Shown one piece after another: positions 38,597 through 47,815 of a DNA stretch of 64,000 nucleotides (positions are counted from its first letter, which is position 1; each line of letters opens with the position of its first letter). Under the pieces are notes generated by a model. It saw only the letters and a list, made by a program, of their open reading frames with translations, had not been told where the DNA came from and made no database searches. Both the position numbers and the translations under genes were made by a program. The DNA comes from JAAYCB01 sp012744395 (GTDB taxonomy: Bacteria; Planctomycetota; Planctomycetia; Pirellulales; Thermoguttaceae), in NCBI GenBank assembly GCA_028703175.1, contig JAQVNJ010000017.1, positions 1 to 64,000 on the forward strand, read 5' to 3'.

Positions 38597-38675
38597 GTCG
38601 ACAAGCATCCGCCGGCAAGCTGCGGATCCAGAACGCGTCGGTCTCCACGAGGAACAACGACAAGGAACAACGACC

Positions 38676-41042
38676 ATGTGCCGGGCGGCAACCACGCTCC
38701 TGACGGCGGCATTGGCGCTCCTGGCTGGAGCGATCCGGGCGGGCGGCGCGCCGTTCGAGCGGCCGGACGTGCAGCTTGACCGCTGCAATCCGACATGGAC
38801 TTCGCCCAGCCGCGATTCGTCCGGGTCGATGCCGCTCGGCAACGGCGACATCGGTCTGAATCTCTGGGTCGAGCCGGACGGCGACCTGCTCTGCTACCTG
38901 TCGAAGACCGACGCCTGGTCGGGCGCGGGCCGCCTGCTCAAGCTGGGCCGCGTGCGCGTGTCGCTTGACCCGAACCCGTTTCGCGCTGGGCTGCCCTTTC
39001 GCCAGACGCTCCGGCTGCGGCAAGGCGAGATCGAGATCGTCGCGGGAGCCGAGGGCGAGGCGGTCACGCTCCGCATCTGGGTCGACGCCCTGCGGCCGGT
39101 CGTCCACGTCGAAGCCGAGGGGGCCGGCGACTTCAGCATCCAGGTTGCGCTGGAGGTCTGGCGGAGCGAGCCGCGCGCCCTGGCCGGCCGGGAAAGGCAA
39201 AGCGCCTACGGGATGGCCGCCAGCCCCGACCCGCTGGTCGTCGAAGCCGACACGATCCTGCCGCGGCGCGAAGATCGCATCACCTGGTTCCACCGCAACG
39301 AGACGAGCTGCTACCCGATCACGCTCCAAGTGCAGGGCCTCGGGGCTCTTCTCGATCGCTTTCCCGATCCGCTGCTGCACCGTACGTTCGGCGGTTGCAT
39401 CAGCGGCGAAGGTCTGGTCGCCGTGGACGACCAGACGCTCCGCTCGACCGAGCCGGGCCGGCGCGGCCACGCGGCGATCCGCCTGCTGACCGCGCAGACG
39501 GCCAGCTCCGAGGCATGGATCGGCCAGCTCGACCGGCTTGTGGAAGAGACCGCCACCGTGCAGCGGGAGCAGGCCCGCCAGGAGCACCGCCGTTGGTGGG
39601 CCGGCTTCTGGAACCGCAGTTGGATTTTCGCCGACACGCCGCGGCCCCCGCAAGCATCGCGGCCGATCACGGCCAACGCGCGGCCTCTGCGGATCGGCGC
39701 CGATAGCGATCAACCGCTTGGCGGCGCGGATCGGCCGGCGGACGTCTCGCCTGTGACGCTTGGCTACGTCTTGCAGCGGTTCATCAACGCGTGCGGCGGT
39801 CGCGGGGCCTATCCGATCAAGTTCAACGGGTCGATGTTCACTGTCGACGCGGTCGAGGACGGCCAGCACTACGACGCCGACTATCGCCGCTGGGGCGGCT
39901 GCTACTGGTTTCAGAACACGCGGCTACCCTACTGGGCGATGCTTTACGCCGGCGACTTCGACTTGATGCAGCCCCTGTTTCGCATGTATCGCGAGGCGCT
40001 GCCGCTCGCTCGCGAGCAGACGCGGAAATACTACGGGCACGGCGGCGCGTTCTTTCCGGAGACGATGTACTTCTGGGGCACGTACAACAACGACAACTAC
40101 GGCTGGGACCGCCAGGGCAAGCCGGACGGCCTGACGGACAATACATACATCCGCTACTACTGGGACGGCGCCCTGGAGCTGGCCGCAATCATGCTCGACT
40201 ACTACGCCTTGACCGGCGATGAGCGGTTCGCCGGCGAGACGCTCGTTCCCCTGGCCCGCGACACGCTCCATTTCTACGAGCGGCACTACCCGAAGCGCGA
40301 CGCGGAGGGGAAGATCGTCTTCGAACCCTCACAAGCCCTCGAGACCTGGCAGGGCGCCACGAACCCTCTGCCCGTGGTCGCCGGGCTGCGGTACGTGGTC
40401 GGGCGGTTGCTCGACGAAATCCCCGCCGCGGCGGCCGGCGAGGCACGCGGCCGGTGGCAGCGTCTCGGCGCGCTGTTGCCCGAGCTGCCCTTGGACTCGA
40501 CGGAGGCCCCGCCGCGGTTGCTGCCGGCGCAACGATTCGAGCGCCTCGCCAACAGCGAGAACCCCGAGCTGTACGCGGTGTTCCCCTACCGCCTTTACGG
40601 GCTGGGCAAGCCGGACTTGGATGCCGGCCGAGCGACGTTTGCTGCGCGGCGTGTGAAGCGCACCGGCGGGTGGACGCAGGACCCGATCCAGGCCGCCCTG
40701 CTGGGCTTGACCGACACGGCCGCCGCCTACACGCAGCAGAACTTCGCGACGAGCCATCCGGGCAGCCGGTTTCCGGCCTTCTGGGGTCCGAATTTCGACT
40801 GGATCCCCGATCAGGATCACGGCGGCGTCTCGATGATCGCCCTCCAGCGGATGCTGATCCAGTGCGACGGCGACCGGATTCTGCTGCTTCCGGCCTGGCC
40901 GCGGCAGTGGAACGTCGACTTCCGCCTGCACGCGCCGCATGGCACGACGGTCCGCGCCGTGTGGCGAGACGGGAAGCTGGCGGCCTTGGAGGTGACGCCT
41001 GCGGAACGACGCCAACACGTCGTGCTGCCCGTCGACCAGTAG
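38676..41042 (+). CDS. DUF5703/GH95-like secreted glycoside hydrolase
   Basis: 788 residues from ATG 38676 (AAGGA 10 nt upstream), with signal peptide TTLLTAALALLAGAIRAGG. N-terminal DUF5703-type beta domain (SMPLGNGDIGLNLWVEPDGD, LSKTDAWSGAGRLLKLGRV), then an (alpha/alpha)6 catalytic region (FINACGGRGAYPIKFNGSMF, RRWGGCYWFQNTRLPYWAML, FFPETMYFWGTYNNDNYGWD, DHGGVSMIALQRMLIQCDGD) as in GH95 alpha-L-fucosidases, and a C-terminal beta segment. Likely cleaves fucosyl or related residues from complex polysaccharides outside the cell; the specificity is inferred only from the fold. Confidence 0.8.
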   Translation: MCRAATTLLTAALALLAGAIRAGGAPFERPDVQLDRCNPTWTSPSRDSSGSMPLGNGDIGLNLWVEPDGDLLCYLSKTDAWSGAGRLLKLGRVRVSLDPNPFRAGLPFRQTLRLRQGEIEIVAGAEGEAVTLRIWVDALRPVVHVEAEGAGDFSIQVALEVWRSEPRALAGRERQSAYGMAASPDPLVVEADTILPRREDRITWFHRNETSCYPITLQVQGLGALLDRFPDPLLHRTFGGCISGEGLVAVDDQTLRSTEPGRRGHAAIRLLTAQTASSEAWIGQLDRLVEETATVQREQARQEHRRWWAGFWNRSWIFADTPRPPQASRPITANARPLRIGADSDQPLGGADRPADVSPVTLGYVLQRFINACGGRGAYPIKFNGSMFTVDAVEDGQHYDADYRRWGGCYWFQNTRLPYWAMLYAGDFDLMQPLFRMYREALPLAREQTRKYYGHGGAFFPETMYFWGTYNNDNYGWDRQGKPDGLTDNTYIRYYWDGALELAAIMLDYYALTGDERFAGETLVPLARDTLHFYERHYPKRDAEGKIVFEPSQALETWQGATNPLPVVAGLRYVVGRLLDEIPAAAAGEARGRWQRLGALLPELPLDSTEAPPRLLPAQRFERLANSENPELYAVFPYRLYGLGKPDLDAGRATFAARRVKRTGGWTQDPIQAALLGLTDTAAAYTQQNFATSHPGSRFPAFWGPNFDWIPDQDHGGVSMIALQRMLIQCDGDRILLLPAWPRQWNVDFRLHAPHGTTVRAVWRDGKLAALEVTPAERRQHVVLPVDQ

Positions 41043-41072
41043 CATCGAGGCGGCAGCGGCCTGAAGCGGCGG

Positions 41073-43979
41073 TCACTCAATCCGGTCGCTCGACCAGTCC
41101 AGCGGCTGATCGGCGTCGAGCAGCATCCTGCCATTGTGACTGAGCTTGCGCGCGGCGATTGCCATCGCCCGCAGAACGATTCCGCCGGGCCCGACCTCCA
41201 CGGCGGCGACCTCTCCGTCGCTTTCCACGCCGCCCCCGCGAAGAAGGCCTTCCGCGTCCGCCTCGCGACACAGGATCAGATGGGAGCCCGTTCCGGCCCG
41301 AATGCGAAGGCCGTGGGCGGCGGTCGCTTCGATCGGTTCGCAGACCGCCTCGGGCTCCACCTGGTCGCCCAGCCGCTGGATCTGCATGGCGACCAGGAAT
41401 TCCTCTCTTGCCGTCGACGATTGCGGCGTGACGTAAAGATGCCACTCCGGAACGTACTGTTCCGCCGGCACGGGCCGAGTGCTGTAGCCGTCGACCGGCT
41501 CGACCGGAAACCCGGTGGCAACGTTCAGCCTTGCGCCCGCGGGCGCGAGAATCCGGCCTCGCAAGGCCGCTCCGGGGGATGCGATGCGGAACGAATTGTC
41601 GGCATCCGCTGTCTCGATCGGCGCCACTGCGTGGAGCATCCAGTCGTACCGGGAGGCTTCCGCCGAGGCGACCAGGTCGTGGACGAGGACGAAACCCGGT
41701 TTGATGAACAGGATTCTCCGGTCAAACCGGGAGAGCCTCCCGTCATACACCTCCGGGGCGGAGGCGTCACCGATGGCATAGCCGTAGCCTGGCGAATCGA
41801 AATACCGGGCGATCCGCCCATCGGCGCCCGGTTTTCGCACAGCCTGGCCCCTGCCGTCCACCAGGAGCGTGTTGTGCGCAAGTGTGGTCATCGAGTAGGC
41901 GTCGAAGTGCGGACTGCCCCACCAGTCGTAATAACCGCCGTCGATGGCGAGTTTTTCACCGTAGGCGTGAATCACAAAGCTGTTCTGGTCGGGGTGCTGG
42001 TGTCCGGCGAAATAGCGGCCGCTGTGCAAGGCGACGGTCGTTCCCTGGGAGCCGTCGACCAACGACGTGTTGAAGATCACCCAGCCGATGTGCCGGTAGT
42101 GGATCGAGGGCGCCAGGTCGGTCGGTGGCTTCGGCGCCAGTCCGTTGACCGGCTCGCGCTCGCCCGCATACCACAGCGCGTACGGATCGCTTGTCCGCAG
42201 GGCCAGCTGGCGGACCCAGCGGGTCTGGGCCGGCCCGCGGACCGCATGGTTCGGCTTGCCCGTGTCGGCGAACGATACGGCCCACGCGCCCGGCGGCGCG
42301 CAGTACATCGGAAAACGGGCGGTCTGCCGCAGCCAGGGGTGCCGGTAGAGGTCGATCTCGCAGACGGCCCGCATCATGTCGGCATAGCCGATGATGAAGC
42401 CCAAGCCATAGCCCCAGTAGGAGATCCCCTCGTTGTTCTCGCCCTGCTGCCCAAGGCAGGAGAGGAACCGCCCCAGGTACAATTGGCGGACCCGCTCGGT
42501 CCACTCGGCGGCCGCATCGTGCTCGCCCAACAGCACGATGCCCGACTCGGCCAACCCATACGCCTGGAGCCACGCGTGGTTGTTCGCTTCACCGCCGCGG
42601 AACGGGTTCAGTCGCTCGTGAAACTGCTCGGCCCGCTGAACAATGACTTCTCGCAGCCGTCGCTCCTCGCCGGCAGTCATCGTCTCCCGGCAGGCGTCAT
42701 AGCACCAGTTCAAGCCGCGAAGCAGATGGTGTGCTCCGATGTCTCCATGCCGCATGGCGCTGCCGCCCTGCGGGTCCCAGCGGCAGGCTTCTTGCGCCAA
42801 CTCCTTGGCCCATTGGTTCACCCGCGCGTCGCCTGTCAACATCGCGCAAGTGGCGATCCGTTCCAACCGGCGTCCCGTGCCGCCGGTGATGCCCCCGGCC
42901 ACCTTGCCGTACCAATCGATCCACTCCGGCCAGCGCGGGTCGCCGGGCACGTGTGGGCCGGGGTGCTCGGGCATGCCCTGCTGGTACAGCTTCTCAGCGC
43001 TGGCCACCAGTTGCTTCCTGCGCGTATCCGAAAGGCTCGGTTCGGCCAGTCGCGCAACGGGCAAGAGACGCGGCCGTGGACAATCTGCCAGCTTGTCCAG
43101 TGGGATTGCCGGCGTTGTGAACCGGTGCGCTTCCGGCAGGATTTCGATGGACTCGATATCAGACCAGCCTTCGATCAGCTCGCTGCCGGTCCATACCCGC
43201 CAATACCAGCAACCCGGCTCCAGCGGCTCGGGCGGTGTGAAGAAATTCCATTTCGCATCCACGGTGACCGTCGTATCATCGGCGAAACCGGGGTCCCGCG
43301 AATATTGCAGCCGCTGCGGAGCCTTTTCAGCGGGCCGGGGCCAGTGAAACATGGGAGGGTTGGCTGTCGACTGACGTGTTCGATCTGTCAGGACCGACCG
43401 GCGCGGCGACACCGCGATCTGCAAGTTGTCCAGGTACACGGTCATGCGGGCTTTGGTCTCGCCTGGGGCTTTCGTCTTGTCCTTCACCCGGCCATAGAGC
43501 TGGATTGCCGAGAAGACCAATCCCGGCCGGACGGCATGTCCGCGCCACGGCCGCAGGCTCCCCAACGGCACCTCGGCGCGTCGCCATTCGGCGGAGAACG
43601 CGTCGCTCTCCCAAAACCACTGCTTTCCCTCGACATAAAAGATCATCCCCAGGTACGCTCCCTCGAAGCCCGGCTCGATCTCCGTCCGGTAGTCGAACGA
43701 CAGCACGAGGTTTTTTACGAGCTTCACCGGCCCTCCGAGCCGCACGCCGCAAGAGGTCGCCGGCGTCGGGTTGTGAATCCGCAGGCAATGTCCTTCCGCG
43801 CCGGCTTCACGCGGCACCACCGCCGCGTCCAGCGAACCGGCGTCCAGGCGCTCGTAATCGGCGAGCTCCGCGCCCTGTTCAAAATTGATTGGCAGCCGGT
43901 CCGCCTTGCTGGCCGGTGATCCAATCAGGCCGGCAACGGGCAAGAGGATCGAGGCGGCGATAACGCTGATGTTCGGCAT
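41073..43979 (-). CDS. heparinase II/III-like polysaccharide lyase with DUF4962 domain
   Basis: 968 residues, signal peptide ISVIAASILLPVAGLIGSP. Residues 30-200: beta-sandwich (LRIHNPTPATSCGVRLGGPV). 200-280: DUF4962-like fibronectin strands (CWYWRVWTGSELIEGWSD). 300-600: (alpha/alpha) toroid (HGDIGAHHLLRGLNWCYDA, GGEANNHAWLQAYGLAESGI, GENNEGISYWGYGLGFIIGY). 620-968: heparinase II/III beta-sandwich (SGRYFAGHQHPDQNSFVIHA, AIDGGYYDWWGSPHF, TTLAHNTLLVD). Asn, Tyr and His in these motifs are the usual lyase residues. Substrate (heparin, alginate or ulvan) cannot be named. It converges with the DUF5703 gene. Confidence 0.85.
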   Translation of the reverse strand: MPNISVIAASILLPVAGLIGSPASKADRLPINFEQGAELADYERLDAGSLDAAVVPREAGAEGHCLRIHNPTPATSCGVRLGGPVKLVKNLVLSFDYRTEIEPGFEGAYLGMIFYVEGKQWFWESDAFSAEWRRAEVPLGSLRPWRGHAVRPGLVFSAIQLYGRVKDKTKAPGETKARMTVYLDNLQIAVSPRRSVLTDRTRQSTANPPMFHWPRPAEKAPQRLQYSRDPGFADDTTVTVDAKWNFFTPPEPLEPGCWYWRVWTGSELIEGWSDIESIEILPEAHRFTTPAIPLDKLADCPRPRLLPVARLAEPSLSDTRRKQLVASAEKLYQQGMPEHPGPHVPGDPRWPEWIDWYGKVAGGITGGTGRRLERIATCAMLTGDARVNQWAKELAQEACRWDPQGGSAMRHGDIGAHHLLRGLNWCYDACRETMTAGEERRLREVIVQRAEQFHERLNPFRGGEANNHAWLQAYGLAESGIVLLGEHDAAAEWTERVRQLYLGRFLSCLGQQGENNEGISYWGYGLGFIIGYADMMRAVCEIDLYRHPWLRQTARFPMYCAPPGAWAVSFADTGKPNHAVRGPAQTRWVRQLALRTSDPYALWYAGEREPVNGLAPKPPTDLAPSIHYRHIGWVIFNTSLVDGSQGTTVALHSGRYFAGHQHPDQNSFVIHAYGEKLAIDGGYYDWWGSPHFDAYSMTTLAHNTLLVDGRGQAVRKPGADGRIARYFDSPGYGYAIGDASAPEVYDGRLSRFDRRILFIKPGFVLVHDLVASAEASRYDWMLHAVAPIETADADNSFRIASPGAALRGRILAPAGARLNVATGFPVEPVDGYSTRPVPAEQYVPEWHLYVTPQSSTAREEFLVAMQIQRLGDQVEPEAVCEPIEATAAHGLRIRAGTGSHLILCREADAEGLLRGGGVESDGEVAAVEVGPGGIVLRAMAIAARKLSHNGRMLLDADQPLDWSSDRIE

Positions 43980-44107
43980 GATGGCGGTCTTTCAGATCTT
44001 GTTCCGTAGTGCCTGGAGCTTCAGAGCCGGCAGGCCGCGCTCCCACGGGCGAACAGTCTTCGCCGCCTCGGCCTCGGCGATGCTCGCGCCGGCGGAAGCC
44101 GGTTCGC

Positions 44108-44221
44108 TCAAGTTCCGCTTGCGTACCGGTCTTGGTCCACCTCCCGTTCCGCCAGGTCCTGAGCGAGGCAGGCGCCGCCGGCGAGGATGATTCCGAACAG
44201 CCGTGCGAAATGGCGGATCAT
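44108..44221 (-). CDS. short signal-peptide ORF, possibly frameshifted
   Basis: 37 residues starting MIRHFARLFGIILAGGACLA, which looks like a signal peptide, with AAGGAG 7 nt before the ATG. It stops early at 44108. A one-base shift near the stop would read on (SEPASAGASIAEAEAAKTVR) to 43992, 13 nt before the heparinase gene. Either a tiny leader of that gene or the start of a broken one. Its ATG overlaps the stop of the frame upstream (ATGA). Confidence 0.35.
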   Translation of the reverse strand: MIRHFARLFGIILAGGACLAQDLAEREVDQDRYASGT

Positions 44222-44330
44222 GGCGACTCCTTGGCAACGGGCGTGAACTCTAACCCTCCAGAATTGGACGGCGTGGCGTCAAACCGTACGTACAACACGT
44301 GCGTTCCTTCCTCGCCGTTGGCTGCAACGC
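44218..44330 (-). pseudogene. C-terminal relic of a beta-rich protein
   Basis: The frame ending at 44218 reads EEGTHVLYVRFDATPSNSGG then LEFTPVAKESP, like the last strands of a CBM6-type or sialidase-accessory sandwich. No start or upstream domain is seen, so only the tail remains. Its stop is coupled (ATGA) to the ORF at 44221. Confidence 0.3.
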
Positions 44331-44517
44331 TTCGGGCTTCGCTGTGATTATCCCGCCGACCGAGCCGGGATTCAATTACCGGCCGGTTCGCCGGGCGGGG
44401 CCCTGCAATCGTTGGCCGGTCGAGTCGCCGCGGTGGCACGCCGTCACCGCCAGGCCTGCTTGTTGCCTTTGCGCCTGTTAAAATGATGAAACAACATCAG
44501 GAAAGGAGTTGCCCGCG

Positions 44518-45855
44518 ATGCGGACTACGATACTGCTTGGCGCGCGTTTTCACCGAGTCGCCAGCCTCGCATTGGCGGCTTGCGGCGTTGTTGGAGTGCT
44601 TGCGTGCGGGAGGGCCGATTGCCAAACGCCGGCGTCCCTGGAAGAGACTCCTCCGGCGGAGCGGCGGAACTACCATACTCCGCCCGAGCGGACGCCGCCC
44701 GTGATGCGAGATCAGCACAAGTTCCCGCTCATCTCCCCGTTGATCGGCGAGGATGGCCGGGCTGCCGCCAGCCCGCGGGACTGGTATCAGCGACGACGCC
44801 CGCGGTTGATCGAGCAGTGGACCAGGATTCTGGGAAAGCTGGGCCCCGCGGCCGCCGACCAAGAGTGGTTCGGCGACGTCAGCCAGGTGGAGATTCGCAG
44901 CATCCAGGAGCGGGAGGGGTACACGCGGATCGATTTGGGGATTCCGATCGAGAAGGACTTCATGCAGGACCACCTCCTGCTGTTGCCGCGGGGGCAGGGT
45001 CCGGGACCGTTTCCGGCGGTGATTGCCTGGACCTCGACAACTCCCGACTACACCCAGCCGGAAGAGTGGTGGGGGGCCTGGCTGGCTCGCCGAGGATATG
45101 TTGTGCTCACCAGCTGGTCGTTCATCCGCCACTACCGCGGCGGCGCGGACTACAGCAAACGGGTCAACGAGGCGGTCTACGAGCGATTCGGGCATTGGCT
45201 GCCGATGGCCAAGATGGTGCACGACGTGCAGCGGGAGGCGGCGTTTCTCAAGACGCGGCCCGAGGTCGACGCCCGGCGTCTTGGCTTCATCGGTTTCTCG
45301 TTGAGCGGCAAGACGGCATTGTACGTTGCGGCGTTCGCGCCGGAGATCACCGCCACGGTGGCAATCGATCCCCACGTGGCGCTGCATGGCGCGACGAACT
45401 ACCACGCCCCCTGGTACCTGGACTGGAAGCGCGCGTTCCCGCACATCCGCACCGACGACTATCCTCTAGCCGAGTTCCGCGGCACGATCTGGAGCCTGTT
45501 GGACGCCGACCCCGAGCGGCCCGGCTTCGAGCGGAACCATCATGAGTTGATCGCCCTCTGCGCGCCGCGGGCGCTGCTGCTGATCGGTTGCAGCATGGAC
45601 AAGGTGACGGCGGTCCACTCGGATGACATGCAGAGCTGGAGCTATTTCAACGGCGGGCGCGAGGTCTACGAGTTGCTGGGAATTGCGGAGAGAATCGAGT
45701 TTGCCACGACGGATGCGGGTCATCGCGCGACCAGCCCACGGATCGACGCCGCCTGGCAGAAGTTCTTCGACCGATGGCTGAAGGCGAGCCCGATTGAGTT
45801 CTCGGGCTACGGCGCGCTGCGGGAGCCCCCGGCCGGGCCGGGTTCGCGCCAGTAG
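44518..45855 (+). CDS. secreted alpha/beta hydrolase (acetyl-xylan-esterase-like)
   Basis: 445 residues. The ATG at 44518 follows AAAGGAG at 11-17 nt; a TTG at 44509 overlaps that site and is rejected. Signal peptide near VASLALAACGVVGVLA. Nucleophile elbow GFIGFSLSGKTALY, acid probably in LLLIGCSMDKVTAVHSDD, His in TTDAGHRATSP. Resembles glucuronoyl and acetyl esterases that act on carbohydrate esters. The neighbouring heparinase and sialidases fit a glycan-degrading role. Confidence 0.8.
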   Translation: MRTTILLGARFHRVASLALAACGVVGVLACGRADCQTPASLEETPPAERRNYHTPPERTPPVMRDQHKFPLISPLIGEDGRAAASPRDWYQRRRPRLIEQWTRILGKLGPAAADQEWFGDVSQVEIRSIQEREGYTRIDLGIPIEKDFMQDHLLLLPRGQGPGPFPAVIAWTSTTPDYTQPEEWWGAWLARRGYVVLTSWSFIRHYRGGADYSKRVNEAVYERFGHWLPMAKMVHDVQREAAFLKTRPEVDARRLGFIGFSLSGKTALYVAAFAPEITATVAIDPHVALHGATNYHAPWYLDWKRAFPHIRTDDYPLAEFRGTIWSLLDADPERPGFERNHHELIALCAPRALLLIGCSMDKVTAVHSDDMQSWSYFNGGREVYELLGIAERIEFATTDAGHRATSPRIDAAWQKFFDRWLKASPIEFSGYGALREPPAGPGSRQ

Positions 45856-45913
45856 AGAGGCCGCCCGCCCGGATGCCGGGAAAGATCAGGCGACGAGCGA
45901 TGTCGGCCGCGCG

Positions 45914-47530
45914 CTACCGCGCCCGGAGCCGCCGCCAGAGCGTGGCCGAACTGATGCCGAGAATCCTCGCCGCGCGCGTGCGATTGCCCCCAACGGATTC
46001 GAGCACGGCCTGGATGTGTTGCCGCTCCACCGCGCGTAGCGACTGGTCTCCGCCGGCTTGCGGGCGGAGCGGCGATGCGGTGGCCTGCGCGATGCCGGGG
46101 GGGAGGTCCTCGGGGCGGATCACGCCATCTCGGCAAAGCACGGCCGCCCGCTCGAGCACGTTTTCCAGTTCGCGAACATTGCCGGGCCAGTCGTGGGAAT
46201 TCAGGCAGTCCAAGGCCGTCGAATCCAGGCGGAGCTGGGCCATCCCCAGGCGCGTGGCCGTCTTGGCGACGAGGTGCCTGGCCAGCGACACGATGTCCTC
46301 CTTGCGATCGCGGAGCGGCGGCGCCTCGATCTCGATCACCCCCAGCCGGTAGTACAGGTCCTCGCGGAAACGGCCCTCCTTGACCTCGGACTTGATGTCC
46401 TTGTTGCTGGCGGCGATCACGCGAATGTCGACCTTCCGCGGCCGGTTCTCGCCGACGCGGACAATCTCGTGCTCTTGAAGGACGCGCAGCAGCTTGGTCT
46501 GCATGCTCGGAGAAACGTCGCCGATCTCGTCCAAAAAGACCGTCCCGCCGTCGGCTTCCTCGAACAGTCCCAAGCGGTCCCGCGAAGCGCCGGTGAACGC
46601 CCCGGCCTTGTGGCCAAACAGCTCGCTTTCCAGCAGTGTCTCGGGCAAGGCGCCGCAATTGACAGGCAGAAACAGGCCGTCCGCGCGGGGACTGGTCCGA
46701 TGGATGTACCGGGCCAGGACTTCCTTGCCCGTCCCGCTCTCGCCCGTAATCAGCACCGACGAGTCGTGGCGGGCGACTCGCGACGCAAGTTCGATCACTT
46801 GCCTGTAGACGCTGCTATGGACTTCGGCCGGCGAAGCGCCGACGACCCTCTCCAGGCTGGCGATGCGACGGCGCTGCCGGGCGATCTCCCGCATCTTCTC
46901 CTTCAGCTCCCTGGTCAGCCGCAGGACCTGTCCCTGGATGTCGTCGGCATGGAAGTAGGCCACGTGGGGCTCGATCTCCCGCCCCCAGCTCTGGCGGTCT
47001 CGCCCCACGGCGGAACAGATGCGGTCCCCCTTGCCCCGGCACTTGTCCTCGATGAAGAAGACCTCCAGATCGGTGCAGAACGATGCGTACCCGCTGGCGT
47101 AGCCGACCATCGTCCAGCAGACGGGCTCGAGCGACTTCCCCAGGGCCAGCCGCTGTTCGTCCGCCTCCGCCGAATCGTGCCAGGTGACCTCCATGTGGAA
47201 CCGTCCGGCCGCCGGCTGGGCGTCGAGGAGCTTGACGGTCACCCGGGCGACGCCCTGCAAGGTGTGCATCCGCGGCCCCGCCTTAAGCCAATCCTCGATT
47301 GTCTCCCAGTGGAAGATGCGCTTCATCGCCGCGGCGTCGGCGCGGCCCCAGAAATTGCCGAACCGCGTGAGCAGCCCGCGGGCCTGCTCCTGCCCGACCG
47401 TCTCGACCAGGTCCTTCCGCAATTGCGCCATCGCGTCGGACGAATGCAGCACGAGCCGCCGCCCGTGCAAATCGAACCGTCCCTCCGACAGGTCCAACAG
47501 CTCCGCCAAGGCCAGCTCTTCCGATTTCAT
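45914..47530 (-). CDS. sigma-54-dependent activator with XylR_N and V4R sensor domains
   Basis: 538 residues from ATG 47530. The frame is open to 47665, but two upstream starts run through the palindrome at 47553-47570, and the domain begins near MKSEELALAELLDLSEG. Layout: XylR_N-like (10-110), V4R with CRGKGDRIC, a possible zinc site (115-185), coiled-coil linker (LTRELKEKMREIARQRRRIA), AAA+ domain with Walker A GESGTGKE, sigma-54-contacting GAFTGA loop, Walker B TVFLDEIGD, then a Fis-type HTH (NRTRAARILGISSATLWRRL). Small-molecule binding at the N-terminus should license activation. Transcribed away from the M20/ackA operon, its probable target. Confidence 0.93.
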   Translation of the reverse strand: MKSEELALAELLDLSEGRFDLHGRRLVLHSSDAMAQLRKDLVETVGQEQARGLLTRFGNFWGRADAAAMKRIFHWETIEDWLKAGPRMHTLQGVARVTVKLLDAQPAAGRFHMEVTWHDSAEADEQRLALGKSLEPVCWTMVGYASGYASFCTDLEVFFIEDKCRGKGDRICSAVGRDRQSWGREIEPHVAYFHADDIQGQVLRLTRELKEKMREIARQRRRIASLERVVGASPAEVHSSVYRQVIELASRVARHDSSVLITGESGTGKEVLARYIHRTSPRADGLFLPVNCGALPETLLESELFGHKAGAFTGASRDRLGLFEEADGGTVFLDEIGDVSPSMQTKLLRVLQEHEIVRVGENRPRKVDIRVIAASNKDIKSEVKEGRFREDLYYRLGVIEIEAPPLRDRKEDIVSLARHLVAKTATRLGMAQLRLDSTALDCLNSHDWPGNVRELENVLERAAVLCRDGVIRPEDLPPGIAQATASPLRPQAGGDQSLRAVERQHIQAVLESVGGNRTRAARILGISSATLWRRLRAR

Positions 47531-47552
47531 GACTGACTCGATACGCTCAATT

Positions 47553-47570
47553 TGAAATGTGACCATTTCA
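47553..47570. promoter_or_regulatory. palindrome TGAAATG-N4-CATTTCA, candidate enhancer site
   Basis: Perfect 7-bp arms around TGAC, about 160 bp before the -24 element and about 180 bp before the predicted start, where sigma-54 activators usually bind. It lies next to the activator gene start, so could also serve autoregulation. Confidence 0.5.
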
Positions 47571-47713
47571 TTTTGAAGTACCACGACGCCCGCGTCCAGG
47601 GTGCCGAGCCGTGGCCCGGCCGTTTTCTTTCGAATTCCAGCGATCGCACGTGCAGGGGGATTCAATCGCTGCCCCCCCTTTGCGGGTTATGTTTTGCGGG
47701 GTGTTGGTTGAAT

Positions 47714-47729
47714 TGGCACGCACATTGCT
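47714..47729 (+). promoter_or_regulatory. sigma-54 (-24/-12) promoter
   Basis: TGGCACG-CACA-TTGCT, preceded by T, matches the consensus TGGCACG-N4-TTGCW exactly. GG (47715-47716) and GC (47727-47728) have the invariant 10-bp spacing. Start predicted near 47740, 76 nt before the M20 gene. Confidence 0.85.
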
Positions 47730-47815
47730 CAGGAACAGATCGCATGGGGGGTGCTTTTTTCAGTACATCTTCCCGAAAATGGTGCGGCCGCCTGGCGGCA
47801 GGAGGTTTTCGTCTT

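Larger units (their letters stand above)
43980..44517. other. intergenic region containing gene remnants
   Basis: 538 bp. Besides two overlapping minus-strand remnants (44108-44330) it holds a TAAAAT (44479-44484) 34 bp before the esterase gene and AAAGGAG as that gene's ribosome site. Confidence 0.4.

Noticed and set aside
41136..43919. 927-residue plus-strand open frame
   Set aside because: Antisense shadow of the heparinase-like gene; low-complexity Arg/Pro/Val translation with no family motif.
47552..47815. Upstream extension of the M20 gene
   Set aside because: Covers the palindrome and the -24/-12 promoter; the AGGAGG-linked ATG at 47816 fits the family.
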